Shown one piece after another: positions 1-10,044 of a DNA stretch of 64,000 nt (positions within the stretch are counted from its first letter, which is position 1; each line of letters starts with the position of its first letter). This DNA is from Hemileia vastatrix (Eukaryota; Basidiomycota; Pucciniomycetes; Pucciniales; Zaghouaniaceae), in assembly GCA_030280995.1 (NCBI GenBank), contig JASXTE010000004.1:43038797-43102796 (forward strand). The letters are read 5' to 3'. A program made the translations under genes and the position numbers. The notes beneath the pieces were generated by a model. That model saw nothing but the letters and a program-made list of their open reading frames with translations, made no database searches and had not been told where the DNA came from.

Positions 1-14
1 TATTAGGGAATCTA

Positions 15-983
15 TTAGTAGAAATAAAGAAAATGGGCAACATTTTTGGTAATAGGGGAGGGTGAAAGGAGTGACAAAGTGGAGAAAGGAATTTTGTGGC
101 ATTTGGTAGCATTGTAAAGGGAACTACAAGCTTCCATGTGGGTGGGACAAAATAAAAGGACATGTTCAGGTATATCAGGAGAGTTTTGCGTACACAAGTG
201 ACACAGAGGGAACTCAGAGGCCTTAAAACAATATAAGTAATGTTTCAGGGGAGAGTGCCTTGAACGACATTGCTCAAACGCAATGGCATGCGTATGGGTG
301 AGTTCTGAAAGCACCTTAAAAATGTGAAAGGGGTCTCAGCTTTTTAAGTGTATCTTTGGAGAGGGGGGGGGGGGAGGGAGAGAAGGAGAGCTTTTGAACG
401 TGTTTTTATGTGGGGTTTTAGAGAGGACAAGGACAGAGGGGAAGTTAAAAAATGACTCAACTGAGCTAGCCATAGGATGGGATGAGTTTGCCAACCCATC
501 AACAGTCTCATTACCTTTGATGCCACAATGACCAGGGCACCAAAAGATAAAAAGTTTCTGTTTAGGGTTGTCAAACAGGAGTTGTCTGACTGAGGCAATG
601 ATGGCTTTGAGTAGGGTGGCATTCAAGGTGGTGGACACTGGGTGGGAGAGTACTTTGATTAAAGATTGATTGTCTGATAGCAAAGTGAGAGAGGGGTATG
701 TAGAGTGGAATGGGTTTTCAAGAAAAAGGCAAAGGCCCAGGAGGATGCCACACAGTTCTGCCTCAAAGACTGAAAACAGAAAAAGGTGGTCTAGTCTGGT
801 AACTAAGGGGAGATGTTGGCCAGGGTCAAAAGAAGCTACAAAGGTGCCAGCTGGTGACTTTGACCCATCAGTGTAGATATAGTAAGATGACAGCATGGGG
901 GAGGAGAGGATAGAACTTAACTTTTCACGTGCTTCCTCCTTGGAGGACCCTATGAGTGTGCTAAATATAAGGGGGGGGACCAA
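15..983 (-). pseudogene. LINE copy A: RNase H domain and C-terminal Cys/His tail
   Basis: The open stretch 336-983 contains RNase HI landmarks: YIYTDGSK (first catalytic Asp), the FEAELCGILLGL helix (catalytic Glu), LLSDNQSLIKVL (third Asp) and FWCPGHCGIKGNETVDGLA (histidine and last Asp). The following stretch, 15-314 in another frame, carries HSPLKHYLY and a CHLC...EHVLLFC motif, the zinc-like tail found after RNase H in fungal LINEs. The frame break between the two shows decay. The matching region of LINE copy B lies at 36,475-36,851 and 54,809-55,100. Confidence 0.85.
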
Positions 984-1627
984 AGGGGAAGAAGGAAGGG
1001 CTTTCTAGTATCTAGTGAGGCAAGAGGGAAAGAAGCAGGGAAGGGGTGGGACTTTACAAGAGTGAGTAACTGATGGAGGTGGGTTTTTGGGGAGGGGAGG
1101 GATACAAGTTCTTTTGCCCTGCACACGATGGGGTTTGACAATGGGATGGTGAGAAGTCTAGCCCAGGCTTTATGAACTACAAGGTCAAGGCACATTTTTC
1201 AGATGAGTGAAAGTGATTCATGGAGGAGGAGTTTGATTGGAGTGGTGCGGAAACAGCCAAGAGCTCTTCTGTAGGCTTTGTTGTCCACTACTTGAAGGAG
1301 CCATGTAGTACGTGATGCTTTCATCAGATTGTGCCAAATGATAGCCATGTAATCTGTTCTTGAATGGATAAGAGAGGAGATCAGTAGTTTGTATTGTTTT
1401 AGAGGGATACCTCAACCTGAAGACACAAGTCTGTGGATAGAGGCAGCAGTTTGGAGACTGGTAGCAATTGCTTTGGTCCCATGAGGGAGGAAGGAGAGAG
1501 ACAGGTCAATCAGGACTCCCAACCACTTCAGAAGGGGGGAGGGTGTGAAAGAGTGACTTTTGAATGGGAGGAGAGGGGGGGGGAGAGAGAGAGTAGGAGG
1601 TGTTTTCTTTTGGTGAGGAGGATCCAC
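950..1627 (-). pseudogene. LINE copy A: region between reverse transcriptase and RNase H
   Basis: Fragments in several frames correspond to the connection domain after the RT palm. LLKWLGVLIDLSLSF and IPLKQYKLLISS align by eye with the equivalent, better preserved stretch of LINE copy C at about 63,140-63,300 (LKWLGVLLNPSLSF, IPLKQYLTLISS). The motif WLGV..D/NPSLSF is usual for fungal LINE RTs just after the catalytic palm. At least two frame changes and one stop occur here. Confidence 0.75.
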
Positions 1628-1659
1628 TTGGTTTTTGAGAAGTCAAAGACTGTGGCATG

Positions 1660-2861
1660 TCATGAGCCCCATGCCATGGCCTCTGAGCCAAGTGTTGAGA
1701 AGGAGTGCACCACTTCTTTAGGGTCTTTGTCAGCTGAAAGGTATACCACATCATCTATATATCCTAAATCAAAAGAAGAGCCAGAAAGAGATGGGAGAGA
1801 GAGAAGTTTGGCATTGTACAGTACATATAGGATAGGAGAGAGAGGAGATCCTTGTGGTAGCCCCTTTGGGAAGAAGCAGGGAGTAGACTTGTAAGAGGAG
1901 AAACTGATGCTTGTTTTCTGACCTTCTAGTAAGTTAATGATCAATTTGACCAGATTGTGGGGAAGGGGGAGAGCCTGCAAAGAGGAGGTTAGTCTGGTGA
2001 GGTTCACTGAGGCAAACACGCCTTTAACGTCAAGAGATAGCGCCCTGACAACTTTCCCTTTCCTCCACTGGTCTTTAGTCCATGTGGAGAAATGGAGAAG
2101 AGCATCAGAGGTACTTCTGAATGGGCGCCCTCCATAATGGCATTATGGGAGTAAATTGGAGAATTCAAGGTAGTAAGAAAGGTGTTGGGTCAGAAGGGCA
2201 TCAAGGAGCTTGCCTATTGTGTTCAGGAGGGCAATGGGGAAGTACGCTCCAGGTACAGAATAATCTGGACAACCCAGTTTAGGGATGAATGACAGTCTTG
2301 GCACCATTTTAAAAGGGGGAAGGGTAATGACCCATTTCCAAACATTGCTGGAAAATGGGGAGGAGGATGGCAGAAACTGCCTCTGGGTTGCAATGGAGAA
2401 GTGAGTTAAGGATGCCATCCAGACCTGGGGCATGTCTCTTCTTTGTTTTCAGGAGAGCAACCTTGATTTCAGGAAGGGTGAAAGGAGGGGGAGAGATATC
2501 TGACAAGTCACAAGGGATGGATGCTACTGAAGTGCCCTCACATAACATTTGGGCCTTCAGTAGATTGTCAGTGATGAGGCAACCCTTTGGGTCAGACAAG
2601 GAGGAGGAGGGGGGGGGGTTAGAGGGTGTATTTGGTACATGAGTGAAGGACTTAGCTGGTTTGTGAAGGGAGATCAGGGGGTGAGCTTGGCAAGAAATCG
2701 ATGCCAGTGTAGCTTTTTGAGGTACTTGATTTTGGCACAGAAAACTTTCCTTGCTTGTAGGAACTCAGCCTCAAGGTATGGCATTGGGGAACACCTGAAG
2801 TTTCTTTGGACATGGTAGCAGTCATTTCTTTAAGGGGTCCAAGATGCTCTGGATCCACCAA
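1660..2861 (-). pseudogene. LINE copy A: reverse transcriptase
   Basis: RT motifs appear in order on the minus strand. They are the linker with RHAPGLDGI and NSLLHCNPEA at about 2,310-2,600, the IPKLGCPDY / FPIALLNTIGKLLDALL motif at about 2,170-2,290, the GLPQGSPLSPILYVLYNA motif at about 1,830-1,880, and the catalytic box GYIDDVVYLS at about 1,750-1,780. The catalytic Asp pair is preserved in this copy, but the domain is spread over three frames, so it cannot give a full protein. The upstream part (2,652-2,861) matches the region preceding RT in LINE copy C. Confidence 0.85.
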
Positions 2862-3866
2862 GCTTGGTGTGACGGGCTGGGCTGCTGCAGTGGGACAAAG
2901 TTTTCCATTAGTTTGATAAAAGTGGTGGTGACTTGTTCAGCAGCCAAGTCAATTGAGGAGGGGGAGGATAGGGCAAAGGGAAGCAAGAGCGGAATGAAGA
3001 GAAGACTCATCATATTTTTTTCCAGTTCCTGAAGCATTTGTTAGGGGGGAGAGAGAGAGAGAGAGAGAGAGAGAGGGGATGAGAGGTGGAGGAGGGTGGT
3101 GATAGCTTTATGGTTGGAGAGATGTGAGATGACTCCCTCTTGGTTGGTGACACAGCAGACAATCATGTTGGCTGCCTTGCCATTTGCAAATACCAAATCA
3201 ATCACAGATGTGAAATGTCTGGAATTGCAGAAGGTAGGGACCCCAGGTTGTGAAACAAGGGTCATGCCACAAGGTCCAAAAGGGAGTTGAGGAAAGGGGA
3301 GGCTTCAGGATGGTTTGAGTGGTGTTTAGATGGGTCTGCCCACAGGTCATGATAAAGGTTTGAGTCAGCAAAAAAGGAGCATGGGGATCTTACAGTGAGG
3401 AAGTAAGGAGGGAGAGATGAATTGGGAAGAGGAGAAAGTGGATGGTGGGTTATAAAGGTTAGCTCATAAAATGGGGGAGAAAGGGAGGTTAATAAGGATA
3501 AGAGTCAAATCTAGAGAGGGGCTTGGTAAGAATGTGAAAAGGTGAATAGGAAGTTTTTTGCTGATGTAAAAGCAGCAGCGGACAGGAGAGGGGGGAGGGG
3601 AGGGAGGTGTGTGAAGCAGAGTGATGAGATGCCAGAGGTATCTTCTTTATCATGCAAGTGGGCAACAACTGATGAATGATTTTTCCCTTCTCTTGCTTCA
3701 GGGCATCAGAGCCAGGAAATCCTATAGAGTGATTTGAAGGTGTTTGGGTTATCTTCAATGAAGGAGTTGAGGCAAGCTTGATCATTGAGGTTTTAAATAA
3801 GTGGGGATGCCATAGGCCATGACAGGGTAGGTAGGGGGTTTGAAGATGAGGCCTTGGTGGATCCAT
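2822..3866 (-). pseudogene. LINE copy A: apurinic-type endonuclease region
   Basis: The minus strand carries, across frame breaks, a D(S)NLYHDLW-like motif at about 3,340-3,370 (compare GDFNLHHPLW in LINE endonucleases), then PGVPTF...TSVIDLVFANG at about 3,180-3,240 and a degenerate S-HK segment. These are the last motifs of the exonuclease-endonuclease-phosphatase fold that nicks target DNA in LINEs. Upstream sequence to 3,866 is open but low in motifs. A GA dinucleotide run at 3,049-3,075 lies within it. Confidence 0.7.
3049..3075. repeat. (GA)n microsatellite inside LINE copy A
   Basis: Alternating GA run of about 27 bases within the endonuclease region. On the coding strand it reads as alternating Ser/Leu codons. 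It probably arose after insertion. Confidence 0.9.
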
Positions 3867-3958
3867 TCATGCTAAGAATTTGTGAGGAGGAGAAGGTCTT
3901 CTTCATTTGCAGTGATCATGTTCAGGTTGTTCAATTTGTGCCTGATGACACCTTTAAT

Positions 3959-4843
3959 TCAGACTATGGAGTGAGTTCTGGGGTTGGAGATGTTCATGGA
4001 GCTGACTCTGTTGTTCATAAACGCTAGACGTTTGGCATTAGGGTAGTCTATCAAGACAGGTGAAGTGGGGTTGGATTGCTTGATGGTGAAGGAGGGGAGG
4101 CCAGCAGCAGTGGCTTGAGCAAAGGAGGGGGGGGGGGGTACCTTCCTACCTTTGAGGGCAGGGCCATTGTTGGACAGCAGCCAGGCCAGGATTTTGTTCA
4201 GTTTTCCCTCTACAGATTTCAGGGATGGTTGGGAGGCTTTGGGAGGAGGCTGGTGAAAAGTTGATTGAGCGGTGAGGGGAAGCAAGCAAGGTGGTAGCAA
4301 GGGGGCACAGATGTCCAACATAGTAGCAGTGTGGATGGTGGTATGGGAGCCTTTTCCTGGGGGGCTCTTGGATTGTGCCTAGGAGGTTGTTAAGGCAAGA
4401 GGCCAATGCAGAAGGGTCCTTGGCATGGTCCAGGCCTACCAGGTGGATAATGCAGGCCACCAGAGTGTTGGGGTCAACAGAGGAGGGAAGAGGTGAGGCC
4501 AAAACTGGCAAAAGGATTGTTTGGGGTTATGAATTGACTCATTTAGGGAACCATGAGTTGGGGTGGGGCAGTCCTATGCAGGACAGTAGTGTCAGGGTGG
4601 TGCTTCCTTCAGACATGATGTCAAAGACAATTTGAGAAGGGAAGAGCTCTGGGTGAGCATCCCTGGTGTCTTGAGGGGAGGAGACAGGTCTCAATGAGGG
4701 TGATGAAAACCAGTGTCTCTTGAGCGCAGGGTATTTAGTGGGAGTGGGGGGGAGGGTTGGGAGACGCGGGAGGAGGAGAATTTTTCAGCGGCGCGTCAGG
4801 CGTGTCAATGGCCATGTCATGGTGGTTTCTGGTCAGAATCCAT
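3959..4843 (-). pseudogene. LINE copy A: ORF1 (gag-like) remnant
   Basis: Pro/Ala-rich open stretches in two frames (3,959-4,321 and 4,146-4,511) form the ORF1 position of the LINE. They contain a short helix (EGKLNKILAWLL) followed by PPPPSFAQATAAG, typical of the start of fungal LINE ORF1 proteins, which bind element RNA. A minus-strand ATG at 4,841-4,843 opens a reading frame (MDSDQKPP) and is a plausible ORF1 start, but stops follow quickly. No CCHC knuckle was recognised. Confidence 0.6.
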
Positions 4844-4850
4844 GTTGATT

Positions 4851-5407
4851 GTTCAACATCAACATGAAAGAAAGATGATATTAATACAAATGATGATATT
4901 TTCCACTCTTAGCTTTACTTACATCTTCCTTAATGAGTATCTATTTCATTTCAAAAAAAAAAAAAAATTCTTACCATCCGTACCATACAAGCCAATACAA
5001 ACTAACTGACTGACTGACTGTGTTATGTACATAGACATAGTGTAACTTAACTACCACGTGATACCTGTATATAGACTGTGATGGACGCGTCTGACTAACT
5101 CCGATTCTTCTCGGAGTTCTGTTACTGACGCACCATCACAGGTAAAGTAATGAATCGATTCTTCTCGGAGTTCTGTTACTGACGCACCATCACAGACTGA
5201 ACTGACTAAGATCCAAATCCATATCTCCCAACATTTTCATCTTGATTTCAACTCAAAAGCACACGTGTATAACAAACTCAAAGACATAAGAACATTATTA
5301 TATTCCCAATTTACATATAAGAAAAAAGATAATAAAAAAAAATTCAATCCAATAAACCATCGTCATCAAAGGTCCACTATATATATCTCGTTTATCATCA
5401 CTTGATA

Positions 5408-5438
<31 letters not shown>

Positions 5439-5582
5439 GTTAAATACCAGACAAATAACCAAAAGTACACTTTTTTATTTTTTATTTTTTATTTTTTATT
5501 TTATTTTTTTAGTATGAACCTTATCATCACATTACTTCACTTGACTGATTTGATAGATATATGAGATGATGAAAATATATCT
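4851..5582. other. Intergenic region between LINE A and the F-box gene
   Basis: AT-rich spacer with a 14-base A run at about 4,954, a T run of about 27 bases at 5,412-5,438, an ATTTTTT-type run at about 5,471-5,510, and a 40-bp direct repeat listed separately. The last part is the 3' flank of the minus-strand F-box gene. I see no gene in it. Confidence 0.7.
5102..5195. repeat. Exact 40-bp direct repeat (two copies)
   Basis: The same 40 bases, beginning CGATTCTTCTCGGAGTTCTG and ending GCACCATCACAG, occur at 5,102-5,141 and 5,156-5,195 with a 14-base spacer. TCTCGGAG is flanked by CGATTCT, giving weak inner symmetry. Nothing links it to a known element; a local duplication is the simplest reading. 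Confidence 0.9.
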
Positions 5583-6593
5583 TTAAAAATTTAGAGCAGG
5601 ATGTTGATGGAAATGTTGTAAATGAGGATGAGCAGATTGGTATGCAAGTACACGAGAGAACAGAAAAGGTTTTTTATGATGATTTAAATTAATTTCAGAG
5701 ACTTCTTGAGTGTCTTGGTTAATGGTAGCCATGTAAACAATATCGAGTCGATTCCTATGAAGAAGAAGAAAGGCGAAGGGGAGTTAGACAAGATGAGAGG
5801 TGATTGATGAATGAAGAAGTGATTTACATTCGACCGGGGCGAGTACTAGAGAGTCTACATTTCATGACAATCATAGTTTTTGAGGTAAAGGCCATACTAG
5901 AAGGATGATTCTGTTGCCTATTGTTGGGCCTCGATAATATAGGAGGGACGATATTTTCAGGGGATTTTAAATTGACGATTTCGACGAGATCGTTTTTAAT
6001 AGACCAATTTCCGACCAAGAGACCGGTGTGAGCTAGATGAGGATCGAATTTACGAACTAAGAAAGAGGGATGATCTGGAGTGGATAAACTTAGACAGATT
6101 CCAGAGTCGAAGAATCTTAGATAACGGAAATAGGAGACTACATGGGTAGGCTAGTTGGGAAGGGATGAGGGGATGAGGGGATGAGGGGATGAGGGGATGA
6201 GGGGATGAGGGGATGAGGGGATAAAGAAGGGAGAGAGAACATACAGTGTACCAAGGATTGAGAGATTCACCTAACCTAGGATAAGTGACACGAGAGATGA
6301 AGCAACCATCTGTGCGTATACGAGGATGGAGGAGATAGATCAAACGCCAATCATGATGATAAAAGGAAGAAGCATGACGAAGAGAGGAGGTAGGATAAGA
6401 ATGGAGACAGATTTCTTTCCAAAGGGAAGGAGCCAAAGTGAAGATGCGAGCATAACGACAAGTTCTGGCCAAGTTTTCGATAGTCAAGACGATCTGATGG
6501 ATATCATGATAGGCGGAACGAATGGAGGGTATGAAGAGATAGATGAGGAGTTCGAGAGGGAGACGGGAGATGAAGCAAGGATAGTTGATATTT
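5583..6593 (-). CDS. F-box protein of the FBXO9/Hrt3 type (5' end unresolved)
   Basis: Three exons are supported: 6,593-6,245, 6,150-5,828 and 5,754-5,583, with introns 6,244-6,151 (GTATGT...CTAG) and 5,827-5,755 (GTAAAT...ATAG) that keep frame. Exon A starts after a good TTCTTCCCCAG acceptor and encodes an F-box (RLPLELLIYLFI ... LARTCRYARIF...LWKEICL), then HPRIRTDGCFISRVTYPR, the FBXO9/Hrt3 signature. Exon B gives SYFRYLRFFDSGICLSLST and GLLVGNWSI; exon C gives NRLDIVYM and KPFLFSRVLAY. The family acts as the substrate adaptor of an SCF ubiquitin ligase. The family's N-terminal part and the start codon were not found: sequence upstream of 6,593 is low-complexity and probably intronic or promoter. 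The gene lies head-to-head with MUS81. Confidence 0.85.
6163..6222. repeat. (GGGGATGA)n microsatellite within an F-box gene intron
   Basis: About seven to eight tandem copies of GGGGATGA occupy most of the 94-bp intron 6,151-6,244 of the F-box gene. Copy-number change here would alter intron length but not the coding frame. Confidence 0.92.
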
Positions 6594-7263
6594 CTGGGGA
6601 AGAAGAGGGAGTTGGAGTAAGGATGGTGATGGTCAGAAGAGAGAGGGAAGTGCTGTGCAGAGATGGGATGGAAGGGAGTGTTGTGGAAGGCATGGAGGAG
6701 TGCGTTGTGGAAAGAGAGGGTGCTGTGTAAAGAGTGGAAGTTGAGGAGGTTGGGCTGCATGGGAGGGAGGGGAGTGTGAAGGGAGGAGGGATAGTGAACA
6801 GGAGGCGGCACAGTAAGAGTCAGTAGCAGCAGCAGCAGGCACAGTAAGAGTCAGTAGCAGCAGCAGCAGGCACAGTAAGAGTAAGAGTAAGTAGCAGCAG
6901 GCACAGTAAGAGTAAGAGTAAGTAGCAGCAGGCACAGTAAGAGTAAGAGTAAGTAGCAGCAACTAACAGCAACTAACAGCAACCACCACAGCAACTAACA
7001 GCAGCAACTAACAGCAGCAACTGACCCCAACTGACCCCAACTCTCTTCCTCCACTCAACTCGTTCATGCGCCGCCCCATCTTTCAGTTTTCCTATCTCGA
7101 CATCGGTCAGTCAGCTCACTTAACCCCTCTTAACCCCACTTAACACCCCTTATCCCCCCTTATCCCCCCTTATCCCTCAGATAACAACAGAGTCCTCCTC
7201 AAGTCTGACGCCGACAATGCCCATCACCCTTCCTCCTCTGAGACCCTCTTCAAAATCGAATTC
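6594..7263. promoter_or_regulatory. Divergent spacer between the F-box and MUS81 genes
   Basis: This 670-bp interval must hold both promoters and any 5' exons of two divergent genes. It contains a Pro/His-rich minus-strand open stretch (probably not coding), the 31-bp minisatellite, AAC/CAG-type short repeats to about 7,040, and CTTAACCCC / CTTATCCCC repeats at about 7,119-7,178 that end in CCCTCAG, a possible splice acceptor for MUS81. No TATA box could be assigned. Calling it regulatory is inference from gene arrangement. Confidence 0.45.
6809..6962. repeat. 31-bp minisatellite, five copies, in the divergent intergenic region
   Basis: Units start at 6,809, 6,840, 6,871, 6,902 and 6,933, each beginning CACAGTAAGAGT and ending GTAGCAGCAG(G/C). 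The 31-bp period is not a multiple of three, which argues against translation through it. It is followed to about 7,040 by AACTAACAGC and AACTGACCCC short repeats. Confidence 0.9.
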
Positions 7264-9172
7264 TTGTCCTCCCAAATCCTTCATCTCTTCAAATTAAAAT
7301 ATGTCCTCCAGGTCTCCCATATCAATAGGCTTCCCTTGGAACCTCTCCATCATACTCAAATCGGTTGGTTACTCAATTCTAAATCCGTTCCTACTTGTCC
7401 TGGTTTTCTTTCCTCTTCCCTTCCTCAATCTCTTATCCAGCCACCATTCATTTCCTATCCTTCTCAACATACCCTATCCCTCATCCCTCATCCACCATTA
7501 TCTCTCTCTTCTTCTTCTCACAATCATCCGCCCTCCATTTCCCTTCCTTCCCTCATCTTCCCTTCACAAAATATACCTTCACCTTCTTTTACATCCACTA
7601 GGTCTATCCCCCTTGGTCATCCTCCCATCTCTCTCATACCTCATCATCTACAACCCATCTCTTGGTATCCCCATTCTTACGATATCATCTTACTCATCGA
7701 TGAAAGAGAACTCATATCCAAACGTGATCGTGATGGGTTTCTAAATCATTGTAAAGATCTGGCTTCTCATATCAATCATCAAATCATCGTCGAGAAAAGG
7801 TCTTTGGTCGTCGGTGATGCACTTTGGATTGCTAGGCACAAGGAAAGTGGTGATGAAGTGGTGTTGGATAGTATTGTGGAGCGGAAAAGGTTGGATGATT
7901 TGTGTAGCAGTATTAAAGATAATCGTTTTCATGAACAAAAAGTAATCAACATCCATCCCTCTCTCTCTCTCTCTCTCTTTCTAGATTGCATCATTAATAT
8001 CTCCTTTTATTTGTTCAGGCAAGACTTAAAAATTCTGGTTTAAAAAATTTAATTTATCTAGTCGAAGCTTTTAATAGCAAACACAACCATTTCAATTATG
8101 AAACTCAAATTTGGACTTGTAAAGCTCAAGTCATGGTTTTAGATGGATTTAATTTAGAGTTAACCAAAGGTTTTGATGAATCAATTGCTTATCTTGTGAT
8201 GAGAACAGTTGCTCTAAAGGAACTATATCAGGTTCAAAATCTCTCTTTTGCTCTCTACTCTATATACATATCAAATTCATGCTTTCTTTCTTCATCTCCC
8301 AACAGACAACCCAACTCTCCCAAATCCCAGACAAGCACATCAACCGAGCCACTTACTTGAACCTTTTATCCCAACTCCGTCACCTACATCCAACTCAAAC
8401 TTGGGTCACTTCCTATCCCAAATTTCAAGAATTGAATCATAAATCTTTAAACTTGACTGTATCCAATGTGTGGGCTAAAATGTTGAAGTGTTTGAACGGG
8501 ATGAGTGGTGAAAAGGTGTGTGGATTTGTTGAAAAGTGGAAATGTTGTAGGGATTTTTGGGAAGGAATTAAAGAGAGGAAAAAAAGGGAATCAGAGTTGA
8601 GTGTTGTTGTTGATGATGATGATGATAACAATGAAGATGAAGACAATGATGATGATGAAGAAGAAGAAGAGGAAGATGATGAAGAAGAAGAAGAAGAAGA
8701 GGAAGATGATGATGATGATGATCACAATGTGATTGAAATTGACCCACCAGGTTTGACCACCCAAAATAAAACTCACAGCATCAATACTGGTACTAAAACT
8801 TATAGTAGAGGTCCTGGTTATCATCATAGGATGAACAATCAAAATCTAACAAGACCCACAACAACAGAAAAATCAAACCAAATCAACAAAGATTCAAACT
8901 TAACCTCAACTAACACCACCACCAGCACCACCACCACAACAACAACAACAAAAGCAACAACAAAGAGGACAAAGACAAGGAAAAAGAAGTTGATGATGAC
9001 AATGAAGACAAAACCAAACAAGAGGAAGAAAAGGAATATGCCAATGGAGTGTTCTAAAGGATCAGTAGATGATTGGGTAGATGAAATGTTGGCAAGAGAA
9101 GTTAGGAAGATTGGGAGGAGTTTAAGTGAGAGGATTTGGAAATTGTTTGATGAGGAAAGGTATTATGTGTGA
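7264..9172 (+). CDS. MUS81: MUS81-type structure-specific endonuclease, catalytic subunit (5' end unresolved)
   Basis: Exons run to 7,941, then 8,019-8,231 and 8,306-9,172, with GT-AG introns 7,942-8,018 and 8,232-8,305, both phase 0; about 585 aa from 7,264. The ERCC4 nuclease domain is clear: ILLIDEREL, VVGDALWIA, VLDSIVERKRLDDLCSSIKD, NRFHEQK, then RLKNSGLKNLIYLVEAF and QVMVLDGF. Exon 3 adds the tandem helix-hairpin-helix part (VWAKMLKCLNGMSGEKV). An acidic D/E run (about 8,610-8,730) and a Thr/Lys-rich tract interrupt it before the closing RKIGRSLSERIWKLF. MUS81 with its EME1 partner cuts branched DNA in replication-fork repair. Position 7,264 is only an open-frame start (TTG); the usual N-terminal HhH and winged-helix regions are not visible and upstream exons remain unplaced. 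Confidence 0.88.
8603..8990 (+). repeat. Low-complexity coding tract (Asp/Glu then Thr/Lys runs) in MUS81
   Basis: GAT/GAA/GAG trinucleotide runs at about 8,608-8,722 encode more than 40 acidic residues; ACC/ACA runs at about 8,925-8,960 encode a Thr tract, followed by basic residues. The reading frame stays open, so the insertion is tolerated or the expansion keeps multiples of three. Confidence 0.85.
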
Positions 9173-9301
9173 GGATCATGGTGGTGGTTTAAAGTTTGGA
9201 AATGGTGTTGAAGAGAGAAGTGAAATTGAGAGACATCATGATATAATACAAATGAATGCAATGTGATGGGTATATATATATATATAAATCAATACCATTT
9301 A

Positions 9302-9335
<34 letters not shown>

Positions 9336-10044
9336 GTGTGGATTGTAGATCCATCTCATTATATGTCTGACAGTTTGTAAGTTACTTTAATATAGGTGGG
9401 GGAAGGGGGAAAAAAAAACTGGTCTCATCCAATTGATTACTCAATCATTATATATTTATTTAATGAATTATTGAATGAATGGATTATATTAAATATATAT
9501 ATATATATATATATATATTATCATTCTTTGAGTATGATGAACTATGATGGAATGAGATTTCTTTTTTTAAATTATTTAATTATTGTATGATTTGTTCATT
9601 TAGTTAGTTAGTTAGTTAGATAGTTTTAGGATATTAGATTGTAAGGTGAGGAAGAGGAGTGCTTTAGGCATGACATCAACAGGGGATTTTGATTAACATA
9701 AGCACTATAAAGTGTTCCTCCATAAACAACTTTGATGATACATCCAGTTACTTCATAGTCTCATTACTATATATTGTTAAAACCTAAGAAAGTCAACTAC
9801 TACTACTACCTACATGAACACTAACTTAAGATAAGACTGATGATGTTCATCAAGCTGTGAGATGAAGTAAGATGGACATTATCTTGGGATTCATGGGAGT
9901 GACAGAAGATAAGGACGGATGATGATGGAGAGAGAAGAAAGAGGGAAAGGAGTCAAGGGGGTACTAGATTAATGGGTTGATGAGAAGGGTGGGTAGAGTG
10001 ATGGTCTCATTTGTAAACCCCTTATGATATATCCTGTCTTTGGT
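9173..10044. other. Intergenic region downstream of MUS81
   Basis: AT-rich spacer with a TA run at about 9,272-9,286, a T run of about 31 at 9,304-9,334, a second TA run at about 9,497-9,518 and TTAG repeats at about 9,600-9,620. I see no gene. The T run is typical of a retroposon tail, but no body was recognised next to it. Confidence 0.6.

Larger units (their letters stand above)
1..4850 (-). mobile_element. Non-LTR retrotransposon (LINE, Tad1/I-like with RNase H), decayed copy A
   Basis: Reading the minus strand from about 4,850 down to 1 gives the order ORF1 (nucleic-acid-binding), apurinic-type endonuclease, reverse transcriptase, RNase H and a Cys/His tail, which is the layout of Tad1/I-group LINEs. 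The 3' end lies left of the window. The first bases match the 3' UTR of the LINE remnants at about 56,732 (minus) and 55,180 (plus). Many stops and frameshifts break the ORFs. The 5' end is placed just upstream of a possible ORF1 ATG at 4,841-4,843; no target-site duplication could be tested because the 3' end is outside. Confidence 0.88.

Noticed and set aside
1433..1894. Plus-strand ORF of 153 codons
   Set aside because: Antisense to the LINE RT region; no domain signal of its own.
6326..6730. Plus-strand ORF of 134 codons
   Set aside because: It is the antisense of the F-box exon, whose domain signature and splice sites are clear.
6809..6962. 31-bp direct repeats as a CRISPR-like array
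   Set aside because: Units are adjacent without unique spacers, the genome is eukaryotic and no cas genes exist.
8591..9021. Minus-strand Ile/Phe/Val-rich open frames
   Set aside because: They are the reverse of the Asp/Glu and Thr codon runs of MUS81 exon 3.
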